A stretch of 64,000 nucleotides of DNA from Lethocerus indicus. Its lineage: Eukaryota; Arthropoda; Insecta; Hemiptera; Belostomatidae. A model generated the notes under the pieces. The model had not been told where the DNA came from, searched no databases, and saw only the letters and a program-made list of their open reading frames with translations. Shown here one piece after another: positions 48,901 to 62,311 of the stretch. The stretch is from the NCBI GenBank assembly GCA_019843655.1, contig JACDQD010000001.1:48790443-48854442 (forward strand). The letters are read 5' to 3'. Made by a program: the position numbers and the translations under genes. Position 1 is the first letter of the stretch. Each line of letters starts with the position of its first letter.

Positions 48901-51900
48901 ATATTGCGATCGACCGATTTGTCCGTAATCGTTGGCAATTTGTGGTATATATAGTTCGATAGGTATAGATAAAATATTTCACATCGAAAATTTCTCGGAA
49001 ACGCTGGATTCGGATCTTTCTATTTAAACTCTGTTGTCTCTTTTTTTAGATACATTGGATCTACTATTTAATAAAAATCGATTTGCTTCAATTTTATGTT
49101 TCGAGCCTAATAAAAGGGCGGGCTTAGTGGGTGTGCGCAGGCCTAGACTCTATTTGTGGGTGTGTCTCAGTACGCCGGATGAATACCCCGTGTCATTACT
49201 GCAGTGCCCTTCAGACATAATTAAACCGCGGAGTTTTTTTTTATTTGTTACCGGCCGCCGGAGAGAAAGCGCGTTCTCATCATTCATTAAACAGTTTCAG
49301 TAAACCCGCTTCCTGAATTTATTACCTCCCATGACCTAATCCATTCCAAAACCGGCAATAAGTATTTTTCTCCGCCCTTGAGCCTCGTTTCATATCGCGC
49401 AATTCACTATTTCCAAAAGGTGATAATAAATATACTTAAAACGTACGAAACGCAATATTTAACGCCGAGAAAGATAAGTTAAACTAATTTAGTAAGACTT
49501 GAAACTTCCATATAGTACAACCTGGGAATTAAGGCGTTAAACGTATTGCGGGATAGTATAACCTGGGAACGGAAGGCGCTCCGCGTATTGCGGGATACAT
49601 ATAACCTGGGCAGAGAGACTATAACCTCGGGACGGAAGCCGGTTGGCATTTTGCGGGACAGTCCAACCTGGGAACGGAAGGCGCTCGTTGTATGGCAGGA
49701 TAGTATACCCTGGGAACGGATGCCGTTCGGCGTATTGCCGGATAGTAGGAATGAAGGCGCTCGGTTAATGCAGGATAGTATAACCTGGGTACGGAAGCCG
49801 GTTGGCGTTTTGCGGGACAGTCTAACCCGCAAACGGAAGGCGCTCGGCGTATTGCAGGATGGTATAACCTGGAAACGGAAGGGGTTCAACGTATTGCAAG
49901 AGAGTATAATCTCGAAACGGAAGGCGCTCCGCGTATTGCGGGTTAGTATAACCTGGGAACAGAAGTCGCTCGGCGTATTGCGGTACAGTATATCCTGGGA
50001 ACGGAAGGCGCAGTAAATTAACGCGTAATTATATTTTTAGCTTTATCGGGTAATATTCCAAATTGTTTCAAACATTAATAAAATGTTTACTACTAGAATT
50101 GTCAGTTGGAAACCTATGCTAAGTAGCAGAGAGCTAGGAATTATGAAAAATTGCGGATTGCAGCCGAGAATTCCATTTTGTGGACCAAATTTCTCATTCT
50201 CGGGGCTATAGTTTAAGATAAGAAGAGGTTTTTTGTCGGGCCGCGTTTCATAAGTGGGAGTCATTTACGGGATATATCGATTTTATGATTTAATTCCCCT
50301 AGTTCCGATCTGATTTCTTAAGCGGCAATGCCAAGGCAACCGACGGAACGCCTATCGAACCAGTCGGGAACTCGGATGAATCACTCCTTCCATCTCTCCC
50401 GGAAAAATCGGAACCATCTTAAAATAACATTTTTATAATAGTTTAATTTTGAGTTCCGATCCCATGAGGATGTAAGTATCCCTACAATATACATATTTTT
50501 CATTCCCTGCGCCTCCATGCGCGAAAAAACGTCCCCTAAAATTTTGTATAATAAGGGATACACGGAGATATTTTTCTTCCCCTCGTCTCTATTCGAAATA
50601 TCCTCTATTATCGTAGATATACGGGGACATTTTTGTTATGTATTTATGCTTCCTAGTACGAATTAGTTAGATTTCATCATCCGGTTTCTAAAATTGTACC
50701 ATATTTCACATTTAATATTTATAGGGTCAATTTGATTTAGAGAGGGAATAATCGAAGTAATTTTAGCGAAAGTTATATTGATGCGTATTTAGTATGTTCG
50801 ACGGAGCTATGTTATTATAAATGTTCGTGCCAAAGTGTCCTGTTATGAACCTTAAAATTAAATTTATTCGGTTTGTTTTTGTACGACATTACTTTCTGGA
50901 ATGTTTATTGAACTTCTTACGGCCGTGTTTGTGGTATAATCGTTTTAAAGAGGTACTCACTTCTTTTATAAAATTAATTTAACGATTACAATTATTTTAT
51001 TAATAATTGTATCGATAAATTCGCGGATCGAGTTTGACTGTGGGTATCGAGCTGGACGGCCGAGTTGATTCGTCCGTTGGTGGATAGGTGGCGGCTCTGT
51101 TCACAATTCTAAAGAAAAAGTTTTTCATTTTTAATTGATACCCCGCATTTTCAGAAATTTCGGCCCGTCATAATTCTAGTAACACGATGAATAAAAATAA
51201 ATAGTGTCCAACTTCTCAGTCGGAAGAAACCTAAATATAAAAGAAAAATATACAGCGGAGGATTTTTTGACTCGAACGCGAAGGGAAATTTTTCATATAG
51301 AAACGCCGGACAAAAAAATATTCCCCTCTCCGACAACAGAGAATATTTCGACGAAATCTCGAATCTAAAGAGAATAGACACGCGGTAGATAATCTTATCT
51401 CGTGATTATCTATCCGCGACGAAACCTCCCTTTATTCTTTATTATTATTACTATATTCTTATTTATTCTTTATTTAGGACTCGCCCTTTCTGCGTTACGA
51501 AGGATATTTTTCCCCCCGCGTTATTATACAAAAAGTCGCCTGCCGTCAGCTGCTACAGGCTTCCCTACAGGCGACAGCAATGTCCCTTTATATTACTTCG
51601 GGGACGTACTAGGATATTTCTATTCCCCGCGTCACTATTCCCGATAATACCGTTTTCTCTTCTTTTTTTAAGCCGAAACTGTAGGTTCTGCCGAGCTATC
51701 CTTATACACTGTTCACCGTTACGATCGTATCCGAAATTGATTCAGTACAAGGAACAACAGTAGTGGGGAATGGAAGCAGTTCTCGGAATATATATCTCTC
51801 GACACGAGGTACGTTTTACGGTTATATTCCGTCACCGTTAATAAAATCTGGTGAAAAAATATACGCTCTTGTACTGGGAGGTATAAAACTTGATCTCCGG

Positions 51901-52010
51901 TCTCATGGCACTCACAGTAGACGCTGTTTCAGGAACTCGATCCAGTCTTCTTGAACCAGGTAATCGTCCCTGTCTTCGTCGAATAGTTGAAATAGTTTCG
52001 ATAGTAGTTC
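36085..52010 (-). CDS. NOX5: NOX5, calcium-activated NADPH oxidase, N-terminus outside seen exons
   Basis: Nineteen exons in order: 51916-52010, 47752-47863, 44324-44421, 43944-44064, 43314-43464, 42133-42343, 41500-41726, 41229-41417, 40543-40736, 39093-39414, 38599-38776, 38260-38446, 37798-37819, 37583-37727, 37265-37490, 37061-37183, 36738-36947, 36451-36654, 36085-36282; 1070 residues. The enzyme moves electrons from NADPH through FAD and two haems to oxygen, making superoxide when calcium binds. Seen, numbered from the first visible residue: EF-hands (FDEDRDD, VDDDSDG, FDKDDSG, YDLDGDG, an imperfect DADDQSRG); six-helix haem domain with LRHS, YFHKL and HTIMHLL; FAD motif HPFTISSAP near 562; NADPH motif ATGIGVTPF; CPNCKHTW; WINRDQRSFEWF; YCGPPQLARIL; C-terminal aromatic EVF. 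Human NOX5 is about 750 residues. The first visible exon opens in phase 0 without a start. Confidence 0.93.
37798..37819 (-). CDS. NOX5: 22-nt microexon of NOX5
   Basis: Exon 12 ends in phase 0 (..KLMPV) but exon 14 opens with two bases of a codon. Between them sits GCGATTAG acceptor, 22 bases, GTAAAT donor, encoding NLKVIPK plus one base, which restores the frame (..PV-NLKVIPK-ESVHLS). It is therefore probably constitutive. It lies 44 bases from a MITE. Confidence 0.65.
37864..38095. mobile_element. MITE with 32-bp terminal inverted repeats and TA target sites
   Basis: Left end starts TGTGCCCATAATTATGG and continues to 37895; the right end (38064-38095) is its reverse complement with three mismatches in 32. 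Each end is bordered by TA (37862-37863 and 38096-38097), as for Tc1/mariner-type elements. The 232-bp interior is AT-rich and non-coding. It sits in the NOX5 intron before the 22-nt microexon. Confidence 0.75.
40857..40898. repeat. (TA)n microsatellite
   Basis: TA array in a NOX5 intron. Confidence 0.95.
44422..47751. other. NOX5 intron 2, no gene seen
   Basis: CpG-rich intron between exons 2 and 3. The longest ORFs (46155-46553 minus, 47102-47545 minus) show no domain, conserved motif or splice context. Contains a TA microsatellite followed by a short GT run. Confidence 0.55.
45882..45950. repeat. (TA)n with trailing (GT)n microsatellite
   Basis: TA array to about 45933, then GGGTGTGTGTGTGT, inside NOX5 intron 2. 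Confidence 0.95.
48064..48597 (-). pseudogene. Unrecognised broken ORF in NOX5 intron 1
   Basis: One minus-strand frame is open for 145 codons (48064-48501) and, beyond a single in-frame TAA, for another 31 codons. The product is charged and protein-like: TIIVVDSFEAVRMIENEA, stop, then LLWRQTDKNGNK, NVEQWVTDDIITRKVE, KGKRRSKRVLEDSDLLLGRG, RLPPRIEYPTTFQPL and NTYSMKKVIKYLADTQPRL. I recognise no family. It reads like a remnant of a transposon-encoded protein, but that is inference. No terminal repeats were found around it. Confidence 0.4.
49516..50013. repeat. 42-bp minisatellite, about 12 degenerate units
   Basis: A unit near CCTGGGAACGGAAGGCGCTC followed by CGCGTATTGCGGGATAGTATAA repeats about twelve times with substitutions and a few length changes. 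Because 42 is a multiple of three, an ORF of 156 residues on the plus strand (14-residue unit, TWERKALRVLRDSI-like) and one of 136 on the minus strand both stay open. It lies in NOX5 intron 1; no start, splice or domain evidence makes it a gene. Confidence 0.85.
50014..51915. other. Remainder of NOX5 intron 1, no gene seen
   Basis: Between the minisatellite and the first visible NOX5 exon I see no coding or RNA gene. The short ORFs here lack motifs. Confidence 0.5.
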
Positions 52011-55000
52011 CTGAAAATAAGAAAATACGTCGTTACCTTCTTTTCATAAAAGAGAAATATAAAACCCATTATAAAAAACAAAAATACGCCCATTACAGTC
52101 GCTCAACTTAATACACTTTACTATTAATATACTATTATACTATATATTAATATATACTATTATATTAATACATATATTATATGTATATATAATTATTAAT
52201 ATACAATTAATATACTTCACAGATTTCACCGAAATAAAACTTACGTTCATAAAAATAAATTACTATTTTCGCATTCGGATATTTTTTCTGTAAGCGCGTA
52301 AATAATTCTAATTTTTCCCGCTGACTGGAGGAAACGGCATTGTCGGTAAGAAAAACGTCGGCGTTTGGCTTTATTTTCGAGAATCGTCGGTACCGCTTAG
52401 TAGGGGGCAGAGGGTGGCTAGAGAGGGGACTGCCGAGACGATAGATTGTCGCGTACTAATATATATAGTCGGATTAAGTAAGTGGCGTCCAGTCGGGGAG
52501 AAGCAATAAGAAGTGTAGGCCGGCCGATACGAATTTATTCCGGCCCTCGCTCTCCGCCTAATTAGACCGACACGGGTGAAATTTCAAAAGCGGCTGCCCT
52601 ACTCGCCGTTTTTTGTGACTCGAAAACGGGTATTCCGCCGTTTTAAATACGACCAGTATACTAATTACCGGGAGCTTTGTAATTTAATTAAGCCTGGTTC
52701 GGTCCGGCCGCATATCGTCCGAGCGCGGTGCGCTTTATGCAGTCGCCGACTATGTAAATTGATCGAGGGCCGACTCGAAAGTACCCTGTTTTCGTTTCGC
52801 GCCCACTTATTGTTTCGACCGTCGTTAGAATATTAAGTTCGGAGTTAACGCTCGCGATTTGCCGACACTGACTTAGCGAGACTAGAGTTAGCTTTTCGGA
52901 GTCGTTAAGACCACGACCTCGAGGCTGGGAGTCGATCATCCACCGGGCAAACGGACTGGAATTTTCGAAGAAAATCCCGAAATTCGAATCGTTCCAACTG
53001 CCGACTCACCGCCTTCGAGGGACTCGATTCTCAAAACGGTCCAAATATCGTGGACGGCGGTGGTCAATTTAAAATTGACGGAATTACGACTACGGGAACG
53101 AACGGGGATATTCAACTGTCCCGCCGTCTAGAACAGTCTAGACAGTTTAGAATGCGAGAACGGCGGCGTTTCCGTTATTTCCTACGACTACTGTCTGTCC
53201 CTCGATAAATATCGACCCGTTTTGAATTAGAAAGTCTCAACTCGGAGGGACACCGAGCAGCTCTTTTATAGCGGTTAGCGTTTTACGAGCAGCCCCCCAT
53301 TTACCCCGGTTTACGGGCCACCGGTTAAACACCCCGACTGGCCCCGCCGATACCTATTAACCGCTCCCGCCGATAATAAATATAATAATATTAATAAAAC
53401 GCGTTACTCTTACTTACGCTTACATCGGAGACCGACAATTGCGACACCCCACGAAGGAAATATCTACGGAACGAGATCTTTCGGAATTCTATACTATTAC
53501 CGCTAATACCTTTAAACGCGCATTTTTACATCGTGTAAGATTGTCATAGAAATCCCGATATGTTTGGTACTGTCATTTTATCTACCCGACATGGAAATTT
53601 TATATGTACGTGTATCGGCATATTTTTTTCATTTTTCGTTAAAAAAATAAAGAGTTTAACGAAGAAATAAAATAAATCCAATCGCTAAATTTAATTTAAC
53701 ATCGGGGTCCATGCATTTTTCTCTAATCGGTTTCTCCATCGGTAGTATCCAGAGTAATTATGGTTACTTCCAAGAAAAGTAAGATTTTCCTTTTTTAGTT
53801 TTCAAACTTTTCTGGCCTCAGAGTTTACTTCGAGTATAGAAAGCTGGCCTCCTCCATATTGTCTCGGAAAGCGTTGTTTACCGAAGAAAAAGGGAGAGAG
53901 AAAGTGAGATAAAAGTAAGTTATTAGAAATTCTTAGATACTTATGATAAAATTATACTTTATCGGGTATCATCTACTAACGGTAGCCAACCGATAGCAAC
54001 AGTCAATTGAATAATTGAGTCGCGAATGCGAGTCTTTTCCTTTAACTGATCTTCCTACTTACCGTATTACTCGATTTAAATTCGGCGGTGAAACAAGATA
54101 AACCGGAAGGTAGAGGCCGAAACGTGCAAAGGGGCGTTGAGATTAATGGGGGCTAATAGGGCTATTAGAGCGCCGCTAAAACCGAGCCGGTGGCTTCATC
54201 TCAAAATTATCCTTTCAAGTCGACTTTGTTTTCTCGTCCGGCTCTGGTCCGCCACTGACCGCCCATCGAAATTCGGTTCTAATCATTAATACCCATTTGA
54301 ATTGAGCCGATCTCAGTTGAAATCGTAATACTGGACGCGGTTAAATTTTTCAATTTTTACGGTCATTTCTTCTATCCGACCCGCATAATAAGATAATTCT
54401 CCTCTTATCATCGGGTATTACGAACGGAAACCGTTCTAGCGCAGGAACATCGAACTAAACTATTATTTGGAACGCGTTTTGTATCTTGATTACTCGTGTA
54501 AAACCGTAATATAAAATGTGTATTAGGGAGGGGGGTCACCGAAGGCCGTAAATAAACCGGCAATAATAAACCCCGATCGTGACGCTATCCTTGTACGAGT
54601 TCGGCCGTATATTTTCCTTTCTTAAATATTTTTTTTAATTTATCGTTCGTGAAAATTGGGGCGACTGCGATATGCGATGTTTATATTAAATGAACGCGCT
54701 GAACCGCTAACAGTTTACTAATTAATAGAAGAAAAAGTTATTAGTTTTTAAATCGAACGTATCCGACCGCCCACGCGCGGTCCTAGATCGTCTGCGTTAA
54801 ATTAAAAACTAAGCCTCGTTTTTAAAAAGTCCAGCGTCGAATTAAAGAATTAGGTCCGGACCGGTCGTAAATAATAAACGATACATAGGTAATAAATTAG
54901 CGGTCCTAATTGAGCCCCGCCGGTTAACCGGCCACCCCCCGGCCCTAATTTCATCACGGCGGCTCCACGCTCAAGACCGACTTACAGGATACATCCGATA

Positions 55001-57660
55001 AATTACACGGTAGACGGGCTAGGCTTCGGGCCGCCGTAAATTCGTAATTGTAATTTTACGTACCATGTAATATACAGGCGAACGAATGAAATATTCGATT
55101 TTAAATTGTTATAGAGCCATCCGAAAGGACTCCGATCCGTGGTCTAATCCCATAGAAACCTCTTTATTTATTTTTAAAGGTTTAACACGACAGATCTTCC
55201 GAGTGCTGGCCAGAAATTGGGGGGGAAAGGTTTTTTATCTTACTGGCCCATTCAGTCAACCGACGCTTCAATTATACGACGCGTGGAACTCAGGTTACAA
55301 AACAAAATGGGCTTAAGGAGAAAATTCCACTTGGGAATCCGTTGCTAGAATACCTCTTCAAATTATATTGAACGGAATTCTTATATTACACCCGATATAT
55401 AACCGATAGTCGAATGTCTTCGGTTTATTTCTTAGTATTTATAACTGGCAATCATCGTCTATCGACTACACCTAGGCCCTAACCTAACGTATAAGCTAAT
55501 AGCGTGTAACCGTGGCACTGTGGCACTGGTCGTAAAAATTGCGATTTTCGCAATATATTCAACTAATCCATGCATTAATGGTCGAAGGACAGGTTATCCC
55601 GCCAGGCTTCCCTCTGATAGAAGAAAAATTGTTTCGGTCGATGGATTAGAAACGCGTACTTCCTTTTTAGGAGTTTTTAAAAATTAAATTACGGATCGGA
55701 AATTCACGGCTAAATCCGGGCGAAACCTACGGCGAATCGAAATGTCGGAAACTCTGGGAGGTTTCGAAACATAGCGTCATGAAAAGGGACGGGTTTTTCT
55801 CCGAATCTCCGAAACCTTCGAGATCGGCCTACTTTCCCTCCGTTCGAGCCCATTCCGCTTTGAAACGCGTATTCAAATTCGCTCCCTACTTTTCAGGAGG
55901 GGAGCAGTAAACGAACAATTATTTACTGAAAACTGAATTTATAGAACAACCAGGTAACCAGTCAACGCATCAACAGGATATATTAACCGTACATATATAT
56001 ATATATATATATATAATCGTATATTATGGGAGGTCGACATTATAATATTGTTCGGGATAACGATCTTTATAATTATTATTTACATCGCGTTCGAAAAATT
56101 AGCGAGGCGCCTAAATGATGATTGGGCGGGCGTAAATTTACTTAGCGGTCTACCGTAGAAACCGATCTATCGTAGGCGGGAGGAATGTAGTATGGCAGAG
56201 ATTGAAGTATAATATATTAGTTTGACGGAGAGGAACGACAAATGGACGGCGCTAATAAACGGCAAGGAGCTAGGCCTGAAATTCGACGTATCGGGGAAAG
56301 TCGGTCGCGGGGACAGAGAGGGAGCGATATGGAGGAATGAGCGAGAGCGAGAGCGAGAGGGAGATACCGAGGCGTGGTTATGTGACAAGGCCGGCGGCCA
56401 CGCCTACCGCCACTACTCCCTTACGCATAGATACATAGATACATAGATCTTTACCCGAATAAATAGCGGCCCGAATAAATATAACATAACGTTCCGCAAC
56501 GGCCTATAATAGCCGTCCCACGGTGGCCGGTTCGTTTCAATACCTAACGAAAATAAATTCCGGCTCCACGTTCGAAAAATGCCGTCATTTTTATGGATAC
56601 GAAATCGACCCCGTTCGGGCCGACCACACTTTTTATGCAAATTTTCCTCGAACAGATTTACGAACGTTCTCGTCGGGGAACTTAACGGTCCTCCGAGACG
56701 GGAATCTATTACGGGGTTCCGCTATACCGAAAATATTTTTAAAAATGTAAACGGAAATAACGTAAATGAAGATGACGTAATTAAATAGCGAACACAATTT
56801 TAAAATAAAATAGCGATTTTAACAATATTAATTGTTTATAATTAACTTAGGCGTGTTCGGTCGATATCGGTCGTTTGAGCGTGCAGGAGCCGCCGTCGGT
56901 CTTTTATCTCTTTACGCGCTTCTCTCGACCATGCCTTCGCCACGTCCGATATTTGGTTAAATAATATGGGCACGTTTATCGGATACAATTAGGCGTTATA
57001 GGCATTGGGATAGGGGCGTTTAGACACCCGTCCCTTCGGGTGATTAACCGACGGACGGCCTTTAGTGGTTCTCCGCCGGCTCGACTCCGTCCATAACTAA
57101 TCAATTACACGACAGATTAGTTCCACGAAACGAGAAGGCTTATAGAAGAGCTCGTTCGTATTCTTCCCCGGTAAGGGACTACAGGTGCCGGCCGGTTCGA
57201 TTCCGGGACCCGCCTCTCCCGCGGGATTCTGACCGTACAGACCGTATTTATTTGTCTCGAGGTAAATAATTAAATGCATAAAGTGTACGGCATTTTGCAA
57301 TTCGCGACTGTGAAAATTTGAAATTTTTTTAAAAAACCCGAGTGTACCCAATATTTATCTCGCGGCACTTCCCCCTCTTTTTTATGAATGGACGCGTAAC
57401 ACGTCTCTGCTCGTCGTTAACGAAAATTAGAACGCTAAATAATCCATTTACGGGCCGCATACGGCCGTTCCGCATTCGGAAGGGAAATAGTTATTTCGCT
57501 TAGGATTAGGTTTTCTTTTTACCGTTTCATCCTTTTGCATTCGAAATTGCGATAGGTGAGAAAACCAATCTCGACTTGAGTCGATGAGTAACGCTAGAGG
57601 CGATTGATGAGCATTATCCAGTGGGCAATTGGCTTGCCACCCTATTATTATCCCCCCCCC

Positions 57661-57693
57661 CGTTATTATCATTATTATTATTATTATTATTAT
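57661..57693. repeat. (ATT)n microsatellite
   Basis: ATT trinucleotides directly after a run of nine or so C residues. Confidence 0.85.
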
Positions 57694-58485
57694 TAGTCCC
57701 GGATTGCGTAGCGGATCGTTACCGCGGAATTCTAATATTCGATTTCGACACTCTAATTGGATAACCGAATACGGACTTGGGCATTACCGCGACCAAAAAA
57801 AAAAAATAAACAGCCCCGTAAAATTCGCCTGCCGACAACAACGACGAATAAATACCCGGACACCTAATCGCAACCTGGCATCGCGCCGGCGATTCTAAAG
57901 TTGAGCCGAAAATCCAAACGCGTTTCCCGGAAATATCTGTTCAATTTTCAATTCCGATCCGATTCGAAATCAATGTTTTATTTCGAATTTAATCGAATAT
58001 TGGTTATGAACTCTAGTGAGGTGGCGCCCTGGCAGCAATTTCTGAAGACGCGACGGCGGATCTTCGTGAAATTCGAAACCGGATATTTTCGCTCCTACAA
58101 CTTGTTTCTTAACAAAACGAAGCATTAACCGATAAATCGATTTGCTCGCGTTAAATCGGGAGGGAAGCGACGTCTCTAGGAGATGTCATCGGTGTTATTA
58201 TACGCGGGCGTTGCGACAGGCCCGGGAGCTTGCGACACAACAATAATGACTGGCGAGAACAGCGTCCGGTATGAATCGCACGTTTATGCACGGCGCTTCG
58301 GCATTTATAAGCAGTCCGGGAGAACGATAATTGTAAAACGAATGGCGCAATTATATATTACGTCGTCTTTCTTCTTTCGGATATCGAAGGGGAGTCAAAA
58401 GACGAATCGTTTTACGACACGTCGTCTTCGACCCCGGTTTTACGAAAATCGATAAACAAAAATTTCCGTTTTTCCGAAAATGCTA

Positions 58486-58487
<2 letters not shown>

Positions 58488-58521
<34 letters not shown>
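58488..58521. repeat. (TA)n microsatellite
   Basis: TA array about 260 bases before the left copy of the inverted repeat pair. Confidence 0.9.
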
Positions 58522-58525
<4 letters not shown>

Positions 58526-58779
58526 CGGTCCCGATATGGTTAAATGTAGAGAGCAGACAATAGGGGGACGGGCCAAGTCCGGTTCGCCTACGACACGCGT
58601 TCGGCGCCGAAAATCGGCTGGCGGTGTAAAAGAGACTATATCGCCCGGAATATGCGCCCCATCTTGCCCACTGGCCGCAAGTTCTCTGGCGGACGAACTG
58701 AAAATATTCTATTTCCGTCGGGAAACTAAAAAACAGATACTGTAAATTCTGGGAAACTTTCCCACGCGCCAAATAGAAG

Positions 58780-58871
58780 AGTTTTTGAAAACAATACAAT
58801 TTACTTATAGGTAATATGGCACAATAACTATGTCTGCCGGGCTCTAGCCCTTATATATAAGGTAAGGGACT
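58780..58871 (+). repeat. Dispersed repeat, left copy of an inverted pair
   Basis: GAGTTTTTGAAAACAATACA and the following 30 bases match the reverse complement of the copy at 62312-62468 with about six differences in 49. Both then share CTGCCGGGCTCTAGC exactly, a TATATATAA stretch and AAGGGACT. Confidence 0.7.
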
Positions 58872-60002
58872 GCATTAATATAAATCATGTTTCTTTGTGG
58901 GAGGGTGGGCGTTTCGTTCACGGTTTATTCGTGTTATGTTGACAAATCATTGGAAATAACATAAAAACATCTTATAGAAATCTTACCGAAGTACAATTAT
59001 ATACAGAATATTTTGCCTCGTATTAAATTTTTCCAGCTTATATCGAATTACATAAGCACTGTGTAAAAGGTTTACTAACAATTCGTAAATATAACACCGT
59101 CGAGTAGCAGGGAATAAATGCAATTAATGCCGTTCTCTCGCTACGGGCTATAAACGCTACGGGCGAAGAGGATCATTCACTTCTAATAATTCGACTTTTC
59201 ACCTCCTACGCGTTTTCGATTTATTAACCCCCTTTTCAAATGGGGTTTTCGAAACGTTGTCTTTCCGAAATTCACATTTCAAAAGTTGTCCGGTTTTAAT
59301 AAAAAATTCCGTTGGAGCGGGCGAGAACACGGTATTTTTCCGGTTTATCGCTATGCAAATTGGACCGAAGACAGGCGAGCCAGCCCATCCTCACCGATGT
59401 AAATTGTAATGTAAATTCCGTCCACCGGTTGTCGGCCACACTGACCCAATGACGTTGGATATTTTTACTCGCCAAATAAATAACGCCGTTACTGCACAAC
59501 TGATTTTTCACAGTCTCGTGATTTTGTAAAATGTAAAGAAAATTACCTTCTGCCTTTTTTACAATCGGCCAGTCCCTTTCGCCCTAACTTTCCCTGTATT
59601 TAATTCGATTTGAAAATAACTTCGAGAAGACGGCTTGTTAGTCCCTTTTTAGGCCCTTCGAAACTTCACTTAAGATTGACATTAAGACTGAATTTGTATC
59701 GAATCTACCGATTGTCCATGGAAAAAAGTACGAAAGGTAGAATAATTGAAAATTTACTACGGCGTCAAATAGGCGGGCTTCACCATGCAAAATCTATTTT
59801 CGTTTCGCGTAGACACACACAACAGGTTTGTAAAATTATCAAGAATTAACAAATGAGTTTTGTGAGGCAACTCGAGACGAATTTCCCCGATTTATATTCG
59901 ACGTGTCACTTATATTAATCTCAAATTAGGATTTCGTTTACAGGTAGCAGGAAAGCAATCTGGATATAATTTTATTTTTTTTAATCCTTTACAATTGAAA
60001 AC

Positions 60003-60005
<3 letters not shown>

Positions 60006-60065
<60 letters not shown>
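60006..60065. repeat. (AT)n microsatellite
   Basis: Uninterrupted AT array. Confidence 0.95.
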
Positions 60066-60066
<1 letters not shown>

Positions 60067-62188
60067 GGCCCCCGTCGCGGGAAACGCGAAGCCGCGTACT
60101 GGATTTAGAGGCTAATTAGAGGGCCGGTTAGATTTATATCGGAAAGAGCGCCTGTAAGTAAGATCGTTATCTGAGATCTGTCTGTTGTGCATGTAAAACC
60201 GGAACTGGAGAGGGGGTTTAGCCCCATTGAGTCACTCGGTGACGGGGACGGCCGCAAAACCGGGATACCGCTTTTTATCAAACAGCTATTTCATTTATTC
60301 GCGGTTCCGGTCATCGAGCCTGTGGACAAATTAACGGTATCGAAAATGGAGTCGGAATGTTGCGATAGTGATAAATTAATATCGCCATACACTCCGCTCA
60401 ATCCCCACCTCACATCCATCTTTTACTTTTACTTTACGGTCAACTAAAATGTATTCGAATTTTTATATGCCGATTTTAATCGCGACGAATTATCACGATA
60501 AAAGGTTTTTATTTATTTATTTGTAAAAGAGGACACGCTTTGGAGATAAAATGGGACAACGCGTCGTAATGGGCCGTGTCGGGTACGATCCGATGGCAGC
60601 CCACTGCGCGTTTACGAAACGGCCTAACCCATTTTTCATCGGCGGATCACGAACTCTAATCTTTCAAAAGTCCTCCTCTTCAAGGATTTACCACACCTAA
60701 CTATAAACCCCCCTAACCACCAATACTACCAACTCACATTTTTCCGTAACGTTTCGACCGAACGCGCTTATAAATTCTGAAAGATATTTAGACAAAATTT
60801 TCCAATAAATATTAGACTGAGATCGAATATTTCGGGGCAACTACCTCTAAAATTATTAACGCTTAAACTCTGCGCTCGGACGTATTTCGCGTCGTTTACG
60901 CTTCAAATTATCTATACAATAATCCGCGTGCCATAGTTATAATTTTTCACTCGCTCTTCGATGCCGACGGCGATAAGAGAATTAATTGGAAGGAAAACAG
61001 AAAATTTCACTTTCCCGAGCGCCGAAACATGAAGTACAACTCTGTATACCGAGCTAATATACGATTTAAAAAAATTACGCTTCGACATTTTTCCCATCCT
61101 CGAGTAGATCGCTCGCGCGTCCTTTCGTTTATACCATTCTTGTATTGGGTAAAGCGGATATCGTTCGCGACAAGCTTAAATACGTTAAGCCGAGTAAGAC
61201 CTAAGCCCCCGTTCTCGGCAGTAATAAAGTAAAGAGTAGGCCGCTCCAGTATCGAAGTATAATACTCGTCATAATACTCTCGACGTCTCAATTTTAAATC
61301 GACAACACGCGCTTTACGCTCAGTTTGGCCAGAAACATAATCCCCGACGCCAAACCGATATTAAATAAATATTTGAATTTTGATTTTCGACCGGCGCCAC
61401 CCCCGCTCTAATTCCACCGCTCTACCGGCCATAAATAGCAGTCGCTTAATATCTCAGAAACGAATTGTACCCGCACGGTCCTTCAATACCGCGAACTATA
61501 CTTTTATAATTACTTCCCCCTTTATTTATTTTTGTTTTCCGAACGCGGAAAATGGCGATATCTAAAGCGTGAGCCGAGACGCTGCTCGGAGACAGCGAAC
61601 GGCTGTATAAAAATGGGTTAACGAAGGAAGGGAGGCCGGGCTCTCGAGCGAAGGCATGAAATGGCCGACCGGTTTCCCAACCTAAAACCAATTAGTGCCC
61701 GGATATAGACGTTCGGCCGAACCTCTTTATTACGATCCCTTTCGGCCGGACGGGAGCCCGATAATTCTATTTCCGATACCCGGCGATTAATTAGACCGCT
61801 CTCGGTCGATGGTCAATGGTAGGGCCTAGTAAACGAGAGCGGACACCGATAAATTAGTTCGCAAGTAAAGTTTAAACGACCGAGAGGATGAACATCAAAA
61901 AAACCCGCATGTAATTTTTACCTGTAGAGTTTATTCTGGGGACGAGTGTATGGAGTGTAATACAGTGAATGAAGAAAAGTGAATCAAAAGAAAGAATATA
62001 AATATGAGTCAGACCGACGAATGAACAGTTGAGTAAGTTAGCGTTAGCTGAACTGTTTGTTTCTTAATTTTCGCTGAAGGAAAAGCTGAGAAACTTTTAA
62101 TTTATTAATTTGCTTCCTTCTCTCTCCTTATCATGTTTGCCGAAATAATGCTGCTGGATGTGACCTATAGACATTCTTTATTCCGTTG

Positions 62189-62190
<2 letters not shown>

Positions 62191-62262
<72 letters not shown>
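62191..62262. repeat. (AT)n microsatellite
   Basis: About 36 AT units, about 50 bases outside the right copy of the inverted repeat. Confidence 0.95.
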
Positions 62263-62264
<2 letters not shown>

Positions 62265-62311
62265 TATAGGGAGGCCCAAGGGTAAGAATCAATGATGTAA
62301 ACAATAATAAG

